The position numbers and the translations under genes are program-made. This document shows, in pieces, positions 42,916 to 50,925 of a stretch of 64,000 nucleotides of DNA (position 1 is the stretch's first letter; each line of letters begins with the position of its first letter). Source of the stretch: Burkholderiales bacterium UBA2463. GTDB lineage: Bacteria; Pseudomonadota; Gammaproteobacteria; Burkholderiales; Burkholderiaceae_A. The stretch is taken from positions 139,449-203,448 of the forward strand of contig DDPR01000006.1 in NCBI GenBank assembly GCA_002342295.1, given 5' to 3'. The notes under the pieces were generated by a model. It saw only the letters and a program-made list of their open reading frames with translations. It did not search any database and was not told the origin of the DNA.

Positions 42916-43974
42916 ATGGTGATCGTCTCGGCGAGTGATTCCCAGGCCTTCATAGAGCGGGCGCTGGTCGCCCACTCTGTTCGGCCGGAGGATGCTTTGA
43001 CAACGGCTGAGCTCATGACACAGGCCGACCTTCAGGGCGCAGACGGTCACGGCATCTTTCGCCTGCCGCAATACATTGCCCGCATCCGGGCTGGCGGCAT
43101 CAACGTCGAAGCGAAGATTCATGTTCAGACCGATCACGGGGCAACAGCCTTGGTGAACGGGGACAATGCTCTTGGGCACCTCGTCGCCCGAAAGGCTGCG
43201 CTCCTCGCAATCGAAAAGGCAGGTCACTTTGGCCTGGGCTGGGTTGGGACTCGTATGAGCAACCATGCAGGGCCAGCGTCCCTCTACGCTCGAATTATCT
43301 CTGATGCTGGTCTCATTGGCATTTACATCGCTGTAGGCAGTGCGAACCATATGGCGCCCTGGGGTGGCACGGACCTTCTACTCTCAACCAATCCAATTGC
43401 GATCGCAGTGCCCAACCCCCCTTCACCTCCAGTCCTTCTGGATATGGCGACAACCGTTGCGGCTTACGGGAAAGTCAAACTCAAGGCACAGGCGGGCGAG
43501 CAGATGCCGGTGGGCTGGATGATCGATAAGAGAGGCGCTCCCCTTACAGACCCTCAAAGGGCCAAAGAGGGCCTACTCTTGCCCATCGGCGAGCACAAGG
43601 GGTACGGATTGTCGTTACTCATCGGCATCCTTGCAGGCACCCTGAACGGAGCGGCCATGGGTTCTCAGGTCGTGGACTTTAACAACGATCAAGCCTCGAT
43701 CACCAACACTGGCCAGTCCGCTCTCGCCATTGACCCAGCCGCTTTTGGGCCGGTGGAGAGCTTTCGCGACCAACTCAACGTGCTCCTTGAAGAGATTCGC
43801 AGCAGCCAACGACTGCCCGGGGTCAGTCAGATTCGAATTCCCGGGGAGGGCAGCGCGCAGATGGCGTTAGAGCGACGCTCTAAGGGCATACCCCTGCAAG
43901 AGTCCCTGCTAAAACAACTCAACACGCTGGCCAAAACATGCAACATTGACCCCATCATAAAAAACCCGATCTAA
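42916..43974 (+). CDS. Ldh2-type NAD(P)-dependent oxidoreductase
   Basis: The 352-residue protein belongs to the malate/L-lactate dehydrogenase 2 family, which includes ureidoglycolate dehydrogenase, 2,3-diketo-L-gulonate reductase and piperideine-carboxylate reductase. Family marks are QADLQGADGHGIFRLPQY near the N terminus, the SNHAGPASLYA segment with the catalytic histidine, STNPIAIAVP, LDMATTVAAYGKV and GEHKGYGLSLLI. It is the third enzyme of the rightward operon and probably interconverts a 2-keto acid and its 2-hydroxy form. Confidence 0.87.
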   Translation: MVIVSASDSQAFIERALVAHSVRPEDALTTAELMTQADLQGADGHGIFRLPQYIARIRAGGINVEAKIHVQTDHGATALVNGDNALGHLVARKAALLAIEKAGHFGLGWVGTRMSNHAGPASLYARIISDAGLIGIYIAVGSANHMAPWGGTDLLLSTNPIAIAVPNPPSPPVLLDMATTVAAYGKVKLKAQAGEQMPVGWMIDKRGAPLTDPQRAKEGLLLPIGEHKGYGLSLLIGILAGTLNGAAMGSQVVDFNNDQASITNTGQSALAIDPAAFGPVESFRDQLNVLLEEIRSSQRLPGVSQIRIPGEGSAQMALERRSKGIPLQESLLKQLNTLAKTCNIDPIIKNPI

Positions 43975-43985
43975 GGAGACACCAG

Positions 43986-45002
43986 ATGATGAAAAAAACT
44001 GCGAGCGCCTTCCTGGTTCCATGGTCCCCCTCGAAAAGTGGGTTCCTTGCACTCTTATGCATGGGTCTGCTGTCTGTTACGCCTGCCACCGCCCAGCAGA
44101 GTCAGGGCTACCCGACCAAAACCGTGAAGGTCCTGGTTGGTTATGCGCCCGGGAGTTCGACAGATATCGTGGGCCGCTTGGTGTCTCAGTCTCTCTCCGA
44201 GACATGGAAGCGGCCAGTCATTGTCGAGAATAAGGCGGGGGCGGCGGGGAATATTGCAGCGGATCTCACCGCGAAGTCAGCGCCCGATGGCTACACGCTC
44301 CTATTTGCGCAAAATGGGCTTGCAATTAGCACCGCTGCCAACCCAAAGCTTCCATTCAACGGCGAGACAGACCTCATCCCGGTAGTCGCAGTGGCAGCGA
44401 CTCCCCACATTCTGGTGGTTCCGAGCGCATCCAGCGCTCAGTCTGTGCAAGACCTCATCAAGCTTGCGAAGAGTTCGCCCCGAAAGCTGAACTATGCTTC
44501 AAGCGGGATTGGGAACTCTGACCATATGGCAGCGGAGTTGTTCAAGGTTCTAGCGGGTATAGACGGCGTGCATGTTCCGTATCGGGGTGGCTCGCTCGCG
44601 GCCACCGACACCGTCGGGGGTCAGATCGACTTTTACTTCGCAGGAATGCCTGTGGGCCTGCCGCTCGCACAGGGTGGAAAGCTTCGAGCGCTAGCAGTTA
44701 CGAGCAAGGAGAGATTTGCCCCCGCCCCCGAGATCAGGACCGTTGCGGAGCAGGGGGTGAGCGGTTATGAGCACGTCCTGTGGCAAGGATTTTTCATGCC
44801 AAAAGGAACTCCAGCGGAACTTGTCAAGAAAGTGTCCGACGACGTCATCAGAATCGTGTCCTCTCGGGAGATGCAAGAAAACATGGCCAGCAAGGGCATC
44901 ACGGCTATCGCCATGCCGAGCAGTGCGTTCAAAGATTACTACCTGCGAGACATTTCGAAGTGGCGAAAGGTGGTAAAAGATTCCGGAATTACCCTCGAGT
45001 AG
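43986..45002 (+). CDS. Bug-family solute receptor
   Basis: The 338-residue periplasmic receptor has a long basic N terminus, a hydrophobic core (FLALLCMGLLSVTPATA) and cleavage near AQQ. Family marks are YPTKTVKVLVGYAPGSSTDIVGRLV, VENKAGAAGNIAADL and YASSGIGNSDHMAAELF. It lies 11 bases after the Ldh2-type gene and before an isocitrate-lyase-family gene, so it probably binds the substrate or an end product of this operon. No membrane subunits are nearby. Confidence 0.9.
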   Translation: MMKKTASAFLVPWSPSKSGFLALLCMGLLSVTPATAQQSQGYPTKTVKVLVGYAPGSSTDIVGRLVSQSLSETWKRPVIVENKAGAAGNIAADLTAKSAPDGYTLLFAQNGLAISTAANPKLPFNGETDLIPVVAVAATPHILVVPSASSAQSVQDLIKLAKSSPRKLNYASSGIGNSDHMAAELFKVLAGIDGVHVPYRGGSLAATDTVGGQIDFYFAGMPVGLPLAQGGKLRALAVTSKERFAPAPEIRTVAEQGVSGYEHVLWQGFFMPKGTPAELVKKVSDDVIRIVSSREMQENMASKGITAIAMPSSAFKDYYLRDISKWRKVVKDSGITLE

Positions 45003-45035
45003 GGCACTGAACAACTGCCAAGGAGCCCCCCCATC

Positions 45036-45899
45036 GTGCTGCCCACCCCCCTCAGACCCCGCCTGCTCATGCCCGGACTCGTCGTGGCCCCCGGGGTCTT
45101 CGACATGGTCTCTCTCCGTCTGGCGGACCAGATGGGATTCGAGGCCCTCTACATGACCGGATTTGGAACTGTCGCCTCCCATCTGGGCCTGCCGGATGCA
45201 GGTCTTGCGACATATTCAGACATGGTCGGTCGGGTGAGGGCCATGGCTAGTGCGGCGTCAACGCCCCTCATCGCAGACGGAGACACCGGATACGGGGGGC
45301 TGCTAAATGTTCGACACACCATTCAGGGCTACGAGCAGGCCGGGGCTGCAGCGATTCAACTCGAAGACCAGGAGTTCCCCAAGAAATGTGGGCACACGCC
45401 CATGCGACGGGTCATCCCCGCCGAGGACATGGCCCAGAAGGTGCGCGTGGCAAGCGAGAGCCGAAGCTCAAAGGACTTCCTCATCATCGCCAGAACGGAT
45501 GCCCGAACAGCCCTCGGGCTCGACGAGGCCCTTCGCCGTGCCGACCTCTACCTCAGAGCGGGCGCGGATATCCTCTTTGTGGAGTCTCCAGAGTCGCCGG
45601 AGGAGATGAGAAAGATCGGCGAGACATTCAAAGTGCCTCTGGTTGCCAACATGGTTGAGAAGGGCCGCACGCCCGTGCTGCCAAAAGCAGACCTGGAGTC
45701 GCTTGGCTACAAGATCGCCATCTTTCCGGTTACGGCGCTCCTCTGCGCCATGCAGGCGATGCGCGAGGCTTACTCGCATCTCAAGGCCAATGGCTCATCC
45801 ACCGGGCTTAACACGCCCATCGCGGACTTCTCCGACCTCGTCTCGCTCGTGGGGTTTGAGGATGTCTGGGCTTTCGAAAAGAAGTACGCACCCGAATAA
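45036..45899 (+). CDS. Isocitrate lyase/PEP mutase superfamily enzyme
   Basis: The 287-residue TIM-barrel protein has VAPGVFDMVSLRLADQMGF, ADGDTGYGGLLNV with metal-binding aspartates, QLEDQEFPKKCGH (the lyase-type catalytic cysteine motif) and IIARTDART. This combination fits a C-C lyase such as 2-methylisocitrate or dimethylmalate lyase; oxaloacetate decarboxylases of the superfamily lack the KKCGH cysteine. GTG at 45036 is chosen because AAGGAG lies about 10 bases upstream. It sits between two Bug receptor genes. Confidence 0.87.
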   Translation: MLPTPLRPRLLMPGLVVAPGVFDMVSLRLADQMGFEALYMTGFGTVASHLGLPDAGLATYSDMVGRVRAMASAASTPLIADGDTGYGGLLNVRHTIQGYEQAGAAAIQLEDQEFPKKCGHTPMRRVIPAEDMAQKVRVASESRSSKDFLIIARTDARTALGLDEALRRADLYLRAGADILFVESPESPEEMRKIGETFKVPLVANMVEKGRTPVLPKADLESLGYKIAIFPVTALLCAMQAMREAYSHLKANGSSTGLNTPIADFSDLVSLVGFEDVWAFEKKYAPE

Positions 45900-45916
45900 C
45901 TAAACAGGAGACGAAC

Positions 45917-46906
45917 ATGACCCCGAGGTCTTTCTTTCAATTCATATGGGCCGCTGGCCTCGCCTCATTGCTCGGTGCGCTCGCCCCAGGCGCATATGCG
46001 CAGAAAGCCTACCCCACCAAGCCCATCAAGCTCGTGGTTCCTTTTGCGGTGGGTGGTGTTACAGACACCAGTGCGCGTCTCATTGCAGACCAGCTCTCAC
46101 GCCGCCTTGGCCAGCAGGTGGTTGTCGAGAACAAGCCTGGCGCCTCGGGAAACATTGGCACCCATCAAGTGATGCTCAGCGAGCCGGACGGATACACCCT
46201 TCTCATGGGTTTTGATGGAACGCTCGCAATCAATCCCTCTGTTTTTGACAAGCTTCCCTTTGACCCTGTTCAAGACTTCGCCCCCATCGGCAAAATCGGA
46301 GACGCAGCACTCATCCTTGTCGCAAGTCCCGAGTTTCCGGGCAAGACCCTTGCTGATGTCGTCTCGCTCTCAAAGTCAAAGCCAGGAGGCCTCTCCTATG
46401 GCACCTCTGGCAATGGCGGGACCCCCCACATTGCCGGCGAAATCTTCAAACAGCGCACCGGCGCAAACCTGGTTCATATTCCCTATAAGGGCGGTGGGCA
46501 GGCCATCGCTGATGCATTGGGTAACAACGTGCCCCTCGTCTATACCGCCATTGCAGGAGCGCTTCCACACGTGAAATCCGGAAAGCTTCAGGCGATTGCC
46601 GTCTCTAGTGCGAGTCGGGCGAAATCTCTACCCAATGTGCCCACGTTCGCAGAGAGCGGATACCCCAACTTTGAGATCAACTCGTGGGTGGGGCTTCTGG
46701 TTCCCAAAAAGACTCCAAGCGCAATCGTTGAGCGACTCAATGCCGAGCTCAACACCGTGCTCAATGACGCGGAGGTCAAGGAAAAACTTGAGGTCCTCGG
46801 CATCGCCGCAACACCCGGAACCCCCTCCAAATTTGGAGACGAGATCAGGCGCGATATTGCTCGCTATCGGGCAGTGGTCAAGTCTGCCGGAATCAAACTC
46901 GAGTAA
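45917..46906 (+). CDS. Bug-family solute receptor
   Basis: This is the third Bug receptor in the region, 329 residues, with a signal peptide (WAAGLASLLGALAPGAYA, cleavage near residue 29). Family marks are YPTKPIKLVVPFAVGGVTDTSARL, VENKPGASGNIGTH and YGTSGNGGTPHIAGEIF. It ends the rightward operon and stops 1 base from the convergent FAH-family gene. AGGAGACGAAC precedes the ATG. Confidence 0.9.
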   Translation: MTPRSFFQFIWAAGLASLLGALAPGAYAQKAYPTKPIKLVVPFAVGGVTDTSARLIADQLSRRLGQQVVVENKPGASGNIGTHQVMLSEPDGYTLLMGFDGTLAINPSVFDKLPFDPVQDFAPIGKIGDAALILVASPEFPGKTLADVVSLSKSKPGGLSYGTSGNGGTPHIAGEIFKQRTGANLVHIPYKGGGQAIADALGNNVPLVYTAIAGALPHVKSGKLQAIAVSSASRAKSLPNVPTFAESGYPNFEINSWVGLLVPKKTPSAIVERLNAELNTVLNDAEVKEKLEVLGIAATPGTPSKFGDEIRRDIARYRAVVKSAGIKLE

Positions 46907-46907
46907 G

Positions 46908-47711
46908 TCAGACGATCTTCACGCTCAGGTCGGGGAGTCCATCGATGTGAATATCAATGGTGTCTCCTCTGACCACCGGCCCGACATTCTCTGGCGTGCC
47001 CGAGTAAATGAGGTCTCCGGGGAATAGTTCGAAAGCCTCTGAGAGCTTGGAAATCTGCTCGGCCACCGACCAGATCATCTGATTCAGATCGGCGTCTTGC
47101 TTCATCTGGCCATTCACCTTCAGCCAGATCCGCCCCTTGGTGAAATGCCCCGTGCTGGCGACGCGATGAATCTCGCCAATCGGCGCTGAGCGATCAAAGC
47201 TCTTGCCGATCTCCCAAGGTTTTTTCTGATCCCCCATAGCGCGCTGAAGATCTCGGCGCGTCATATCCAAGCCGAGGCTGTACCCATAGACAAGGTCGAG
47301 GGCCTGCTCGACCGGAACGTTACGTCCGTCTTTGTGGAGTGCGGCAACAAGCTCCACCTCGTAGTGGTAATTCTTCGTGAGCGGCGGGTAGGGGTGATCG
47401 GCGACTGTTCCCGGCTTTACGAACTGGATGGCATCGGTGGGTTTTTGAAAGAAAAAGGGGGGTTCCCTTGTCGGATCTGACCCCATTTCACGGGCGTGGG
47501 CAGCATAGTTTCGCCCGATGCAGTAGATGCGACGCACCGGAAAACGCTCATCACTGTTTGCAATCGGAATGTAGGTGTGCGGAACGTAAAACGGCGTCTT
47601 GGGAGGGTGGTGCTGACCATGAGGGGTTTGTGCGTGAGCCGCGGGGCCGCTCGCAAACCAGGCACCCGCGCCCAAAACCCCAGCAGATCCGAAAAATTTT
47701 CTGCGGTTCAT
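46908..47711 (-). CDS. Fumarylacetoacetate hydrolase-family protein with an export signal
   Basis: From the ATG at 47711 (GGAGG 5 bases upstream) the product has 267 residues. The N terminus NRRKFFGSAGVLGAGAWF followed by ASGPAAHA resembles a twin-arginine signal peptide. The mature part is a FAH fold with IYCIGRNYAAHAREMG, HYEVELVAALHKDGRNV (metal-binding glutamates), YGYSLGLDMTRRDLQ, GKSFDRSAPIG and YSGTPENVGPV. FAH-fold enzymes are normally cytosolic hydrolases or decarboxylases of 2,4-diketo or oxaloacetate-like acids, so export is odd. A longer frame to 47876 overlaps the next gene. Confidence 0.85.
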   Translation of the reverse strand: MNRRKFFGSAGVLGAGAWFASGPAAHAQTPHGQHHPPKTPFYVPHTYIPIANSDERFPVRRIYCIGRNYAAHAREMGSDPTREPPFFFQKPTDAIQFVKPGTVADHPYPPLTKNYHYEVELVAALHKDGRNVPVEQALDLVYGYSLGLDMTRRDLQRAMGDQKKPWEIGKSFDRSAPIGEIHRVASTGHFTKGRIWLKVNGQMKQDADLNQMIWSVAEQISKLSEAFELFPGDLIYSGTPENVGPVVRGDTIDIHIDGLPDLSVKIV

Positions 47712-47789
47712 TGAATCCTCCATCAAGGGACTGTTCAGTGCATTGTGGTGCAGAAATAAGACCGACTGCACTGCGTGGGCCCTCGGGCA

Positions 47790-47805
47790 ACCACCAATTG
47801 TTGGT
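47790..47805. promoter_or_regulatory. Imperfect palindrome between divergent genes
   Basis: ACCACCAATTGTTGGT is a 14-of-16 palindrome centred on CAATTG, in the 143-base gap between the FAH-family gene and the serine hydrolase gene. It could be an operator; no other copy was seen nearby. No other feature is visible in this gap. Confidence 0.25.
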
Positions 47806-47854
47806 CCGTGAATGCATCGATTAACTGGCCGAAATATTCCCAGAGGAGACGCGT

Positions 47855-49147
47855 ATGACCCGCCAATATTCACCAAGACTGAGCGCCATGGCGCTGTCAG
47901 TCGCCGTCACGCTTACATCCCTGGGCGCCGCCTCCCTCGCCCACGCCGCAGACGCTCCCAAGGTTGCCGCTGCAAGCCCAGCCATTACCGAGGGGTTCGC
48001 GCAGGATCGGCTCTCGCGCATCGCGGGGTCCATGAAGGAGCAGGTCAACAAAGAGATGTTTCCGGGGGCGGTCACCCTGGTGGCCCGAAATGGCAAGGTG
48101 GTTCACTTCGAGGCCCATGGGTATCTTGATCAGGCCAAGACCAAGCCCATGACGAAAGACGCGCTCTTTCGACTCGCGTCCATGACCAAGCCCATCGTGA
48201 CGACCGCAGCAATGATGTTGGTCGAACAAGGCAAGCTCAAGCTAAACGACCCCATCACCGCCTATCTGCCTGAACTCAAGGATCTGAAGGTGGAGACCCC
48301 AAGCGGGGATGTGCCTCTTAACCGCCCAATCATGGTTCAGGACCTGATGCGCCATACAGCGGGATTCGTATACGCAGGAGGCACGAAGTCGGCGCGCATT
48401 AAGAAGATGTATGACGAGCTCAACATCGAAGCACGAGAGTCAGACATCACAACAGACGACATGCTCAAGAACTTGGGCCAGATTCCCCTCGCCCACCAGC
48501 CAGGAACCGTCTGGGAATACTCCATCGCAGTCGATGTGCTCGGTCTGCTGCTTGAGCGAGTGGAGAAAAAGCCCCTTGATGCGATTGTCGGGGACATGCT
48601 CATCAAACCCCTGGGCATGAAAGACACCACTTGGTGGGTCTCAGGAGAGCGCATGCCCCGCATGGCAGAGGCCTTCGACTCAGATAAAGAGAAGGCGTGG
48701 ATGCTCAAGGCCTACCGGCACGCCTACGACCCCAGGGGGAAGAGCTATTTCAAAGGGGGTGCAGGCCTTGTCGGCACCGCCTCAGACTACCTTCGATTTG
48801 CCCAGATGATACTGAACGGTGGCGAACTCGATGGCAAACGCTACCTCTCGCGCAAGACCGTGGAATTCATGCTTTCGCAGCACACCGTGGGGATGGCCGG
48901 AAGCACCATTGGCACCACAGGCCCCGGGTACGGCTTTGGACTCGGTTTTGGCGTGCGGCTCGACGAGGGCATGGGCTATACCCCCGGATCAAGAGGAGAT
49001 GCCATGTGGGCAGGCGCATGGGGAACGAGCTTCTGGATCGACCCCAAGGAGAAACTCGTCGGCATTCTCATGGCTCAGGGACCCTCAAACCGCATTCATA
49101 CCCGCATGCTATTTAAGTCGCTCGTGTACGGATCTCTGGTGAAATAA
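47855..49147 (+). CDS. Secreted serine hydrolase, beta-lactamase/class C family
   Basis: The 430-residue protein has a signal peptide (SVAVTLTSLGAASLAHA, cleavage near residue 31) and the class C beta-lactamase/esterase fold. The catalytic SxxK motif is SMTK in LFRLASMTKPIVTTAAMML, and YSIAVDVLG takes the place of the YxN motif, as in esterases such as EstB. GGAGACGCGT precedes the ATG. Substrates of this family range from esters to peptides; antibiotic resistance should not be assumed. It is divergent from the FAH-family gene. Confidence 0.87.
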   Translation: MTRQYSPRLSAMALSVAVTLTSLGAASLAHAADAPKVAAASPAITEGFAQDRLSRIAGSMKEQVNKEMFPGAVTLVARNGKVVHFEAHGYLDQAKTKPMTKDALFRLASMTKPIVTTAAMMLVEQGKLKLNDPITAYLPELKDLKVETPSGDVPLNRPIMVQDLMRHTAGFVYAGGTKSARIKKMYDELNIEARESDITTDDMLKNLGQIPLAHQPGTVWEYSIAVDVLGLLLERVEKKPLDAIVGDMLIKPLGMKDTTWWVSGERMPRMAEAFDSDKEKAWMLKAYRHAYDPRGKSYFKGGAGLVGTASDYLRFAQMILNGGELDGKRYLSRKTVEFMLSQHTVGMAGSTIGTTGPGYGFGLGFGVRLDEGMGYTPGSRGDAMWAGAWGTSFWIDPKEKLVGILMAQGPSNRIHTRMLFKSLVYGSLVK

Positions 49148-49159
49148 CCCTTTCGACGC

Positions 49160-49570
49160 TCAGGGGGTCCGGGCGGACGGCGCTATGAGCCTGACGCTCG
49201 GGAAGTAATTTCTATAGCGTCGAGTGTCTCGGGTAAGGATCGGGAGGCCACTCACGGCCGCATGGGCACCAACGAAAAAGTCCCCAAGAACATTGCGTTT
49301 GGTGCCCCCGCCCCGCCGGTACTTCACGAAGGCCTTTCCCGCGAGAAACAAGGCGGGCCTCGGAATCTCCAATAGGGTCAGGCCCAGATCCTCAATCGCT
49401 CGATCAAGCGACTCAACGGTTGAGAATGTCAGCGATAACTCGGCGTAAATAACGGGATTGATCGCCAGCCGATAAACGCGAGACTGCGATCGCAGTTGAT
49501 CCACCGACCAATCGGCCCAATGCGGATCATCACCAAAAACGTCAACTAAGACGTTTGTGTCAACGAGCAT
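49160..49570 (-). CDS. vapC: VapC-type PIN-domain toxin
   Basis: VapC toxins are magnesium-dependent ribonucleases that cleave tRNA or rRNA. The 136-residue PIN domain has its acidic residues in MLVDTNVLVDV, YAELSLTF, LGDFFVGAHA and LTRDTRRYRNYFP. The start chosen is the ATG at 49570, which shares one base with the antitoxin stop (TGATG); a TTG three bases earlier is less likely. It is encoded downstream of its AbrB-type antitoxin, the usual order. Confidence 0.9.
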   Translation of the reverse strand: MLVDTNVLVDVFGDDPHWADWSVDQLRSQSRVYRLAINPVIYAELSLTFSTVESLDRAIEDLGLTLLEIPRPALFLAGKAFVKYRRGGGTKRNVLGDFFVGAHAAVSGLPILTRDTRRYRNYFPSVRLIAPSARTP

Positions 49571-49809
49571 CAAGCCTCGTCACGCAGCAACGCCATAAGC
49601 TCCTGTGTTCGCCACTTCACGTCAGCTCTTCCTCGAGCAGCCTCGAATCGGTCGCGTTTCTGCCTCCTCGACCCCTCAGCAGCATAAATAACGACCTCGC
49701 CCGACTTGTTAACGCCGAAATCCACTGGCATTCCGGGCTTCAAGCCCAGGGCGTCACGAATCTGCTTGGGTATGGTGACCTGCCCCTTGCTCGTCAGTGT
49801 CGTCGGCAT
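49570..49809 (-). CDS. vapB: AbrB/MazE-type antitoxin
   Basis: The 79-residue protein starts with a swapped-hairpin DNA-binding domain (TTLTSKGQVTIPKQIRDALGLKPG), followed by a polar helical tail that would bind the toxin. AGGGAGG lies 5 bases before the ATG. Antitoxins of this type repress their own operon with help from the toxin, and a 20-base tandem repeat directly upstream is a likely binding site. It overlaps vapC by one base. Confidence 0.9.
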   Translation of the reverse strand: MPTTLTSKGQVTIPKQIRDALGLKPGMPVDFGVNKSGEVVIYAAEGSRRQKRDRFEAARGRADVKWRTQELMALLRDEA

Positions 49810-49821
49810 GCGACCTCCCTA

Positions 49822-49861
49822 GTAATACCAAAGTCGGTAACGTAATACCAAGGGAGTAACG
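49822..49861. promoter_or_regulatory. Tandem 20-base repeat, probable operator of the toxin-antitoxin pair
   Basis: Two direct repeats start with GTAATACCAA at 49822 and 49842, exactly 20 bases (two helical turns) apart, and each contains GTAAC near its end. On the minus strand TTGACG (49862-49867) could be the -35 box, and the region 17 bases on would be the -10, so the repeats cover the promoter. The array starts 12 bases upstream of the antitoxin ATG. Confidence 0.55.
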
Positions 49862-49892
49862 CGTCAAGAGATCTGAATAGCGGGGGCCAAGG

Positions 49893-49968
49893 TGGTGCCG
49901 GTGAAAGGAATCGAACCCTCGACCTTCGCATTACGAATGCGCTGCTCTACCGACTGAGCTACACCGGC
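49893..49968 (-). tRNA. tRNA-Thr (anticodon CGT), CCA encoded
   Basis: The 76-base cloverleaf has acceptor GCCGGTG/CACCGGC, discriminator A and an encoded CCA. D arm GCTC/GAGC, anticodon stem GCGCA/TGCGA (one end mismatch) with loop TTCGTAA (anticodon CGT) and the T loop TTCGATT are present. It lies 21 bases downstream of ispH in the same direction and could be read from the ispH transcript. Confidence 0.96.
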
Positions 49969-49989
49969 ACGTGTACGCTGACTGCTAGT

Positions 49990-50925
49990 TTAATTCAGGC
50001 CCTTGGGCAACGGGAAACGAATGTGCTCCTCTGCACCGGGGAGCCTGCGAACGGAGGAGGCACCCGCGGCCTTCACGGCCTCAACGAGCCCCTGAACGAG
50101 CGCCTCTGGTGCCGATGCACCCGCTGTAATCCCGACGCGAGACTTTCCCTCAATCCAACTCGGATCCAGCCCCAGCGCGTCATCGAGGAGGTAAGCCGGC
50201 ACGCCATGCCGTTCAGCAACTTCTCGGAGACGGTTGCTATTTGAGCTCGAGCGACTCCCCACAACCAAGACCACATCGACCTGACGGCTCATGAGCTTCA
50301 CAGCGTCCTGTCGGTTCTGAGTGGCGTAACAGATGTCGCTGAACTTCGGTCCCCTGAGATGAGGGAAGCGAGCCTTTAGGGCATTCACAACGGATTGTGT
50401 GTCATCCATCGACAACGTCGTTTGAGATACATAAGCCAACTTGTCGGTCTGAGGAATCTCAAGACGAGCCACCTGGGACTCGTCCTCAACAAGATAGATA
50501 CCCGAGTCCAGCTGGCCCATCGTCCCCTCCACTTCCGGGTGCCCAGAGTGACCAATCATCACAATTGAGTAGCCCTCGGCCGCTAACTTCCGGACCTCCA
50601 CATGAACTTTGGTCACGAGAGGGCAGGTGGCATCAAAGACTTCGAGGTCCCGCTCTACTGCATGTTCGCGAACCTTTCTCGAGACGCCGTGTGCACTCAT
50701 GATCACGCGTGCACCAAGGGGAACCTCATCGAGGTCCTCAATAAAAATAGCTCCCTTTTCTCTTAGGTCTCGAACCACATGATCGTTGTGCACGATCTCG
50801 TGCCTCACGTAGACAGGCGCTCCGAACTTCGCAAGAGCCCGCTCCACAATCTCAATCGCACGATCGACTCCCGCGCAAAAGCCTCTGGGCTCCGCAAGGA
50901 CAATCTCGTCAACAACCTTGGTCAC
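49990..50925 (-). CDS. ispH: 4-hydroxy-3-methylbut-2-enyl diphosphate reductase IspH
   Basis: IspH is the last MEP-pathway enzyme, converting HMBPP to IPP and DMAPP with a 4Fe-4S cluster. The 311-residue protein has ILVAEPRGFCAGV-like LAEPRGFCAGVDRAIE with the first cluster cysteine, VRHEIVHN, the second cysteine in FDATCPLVTKVHVE and the third in DICYATQNRQ, plus VGSRSSSNSNRL. The GTG start shares one base with the fkpB stop, so the two are coupled, as in many proteobacteria. Confidence 0.97.
   Translation of the reverse strand: MTKVVDEIVLAEPRGFCAGVDRAIEIVERALAKFGAPVYVRHEIVHNDHVVRDLREKGAIFIEDLDEVPLGARVIMSAHGVSRKVREHAVERDLEVFDATCPLVTKVHVEVRKLAAEGYSIVMIGHSGHPEVEGTMGQLDSGIYLVEDESQVARLEIPQTDKLAYVSQTTLSMDDTQSVVNALKARFPHLRGPKFSDICYATQNRQDAVKLMSRQVDVVLVVGSRSSSNSNRLREVAERHGVPAYLLDDALGLDPSWIEGKSRVGITAGASAPEALVQGLVEAVKAAGASSVRRLPGAEEHIRFPLPKGLN

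Noticed and set aside
47855..49147. Antibiotic-resistance beta-lactamase
   Set aside because: The SxxK is present but the second motif is esterase-like (YSI), and the context is catabolic; resistance cannot be claimed.
49893..49968. tRNA-Thr as attachment site for an integrated island covering the accessory genes
   Set aside because: I found no second copy of the tRNA 3' end in the window and no integrase gene, so integration cannot be supported.
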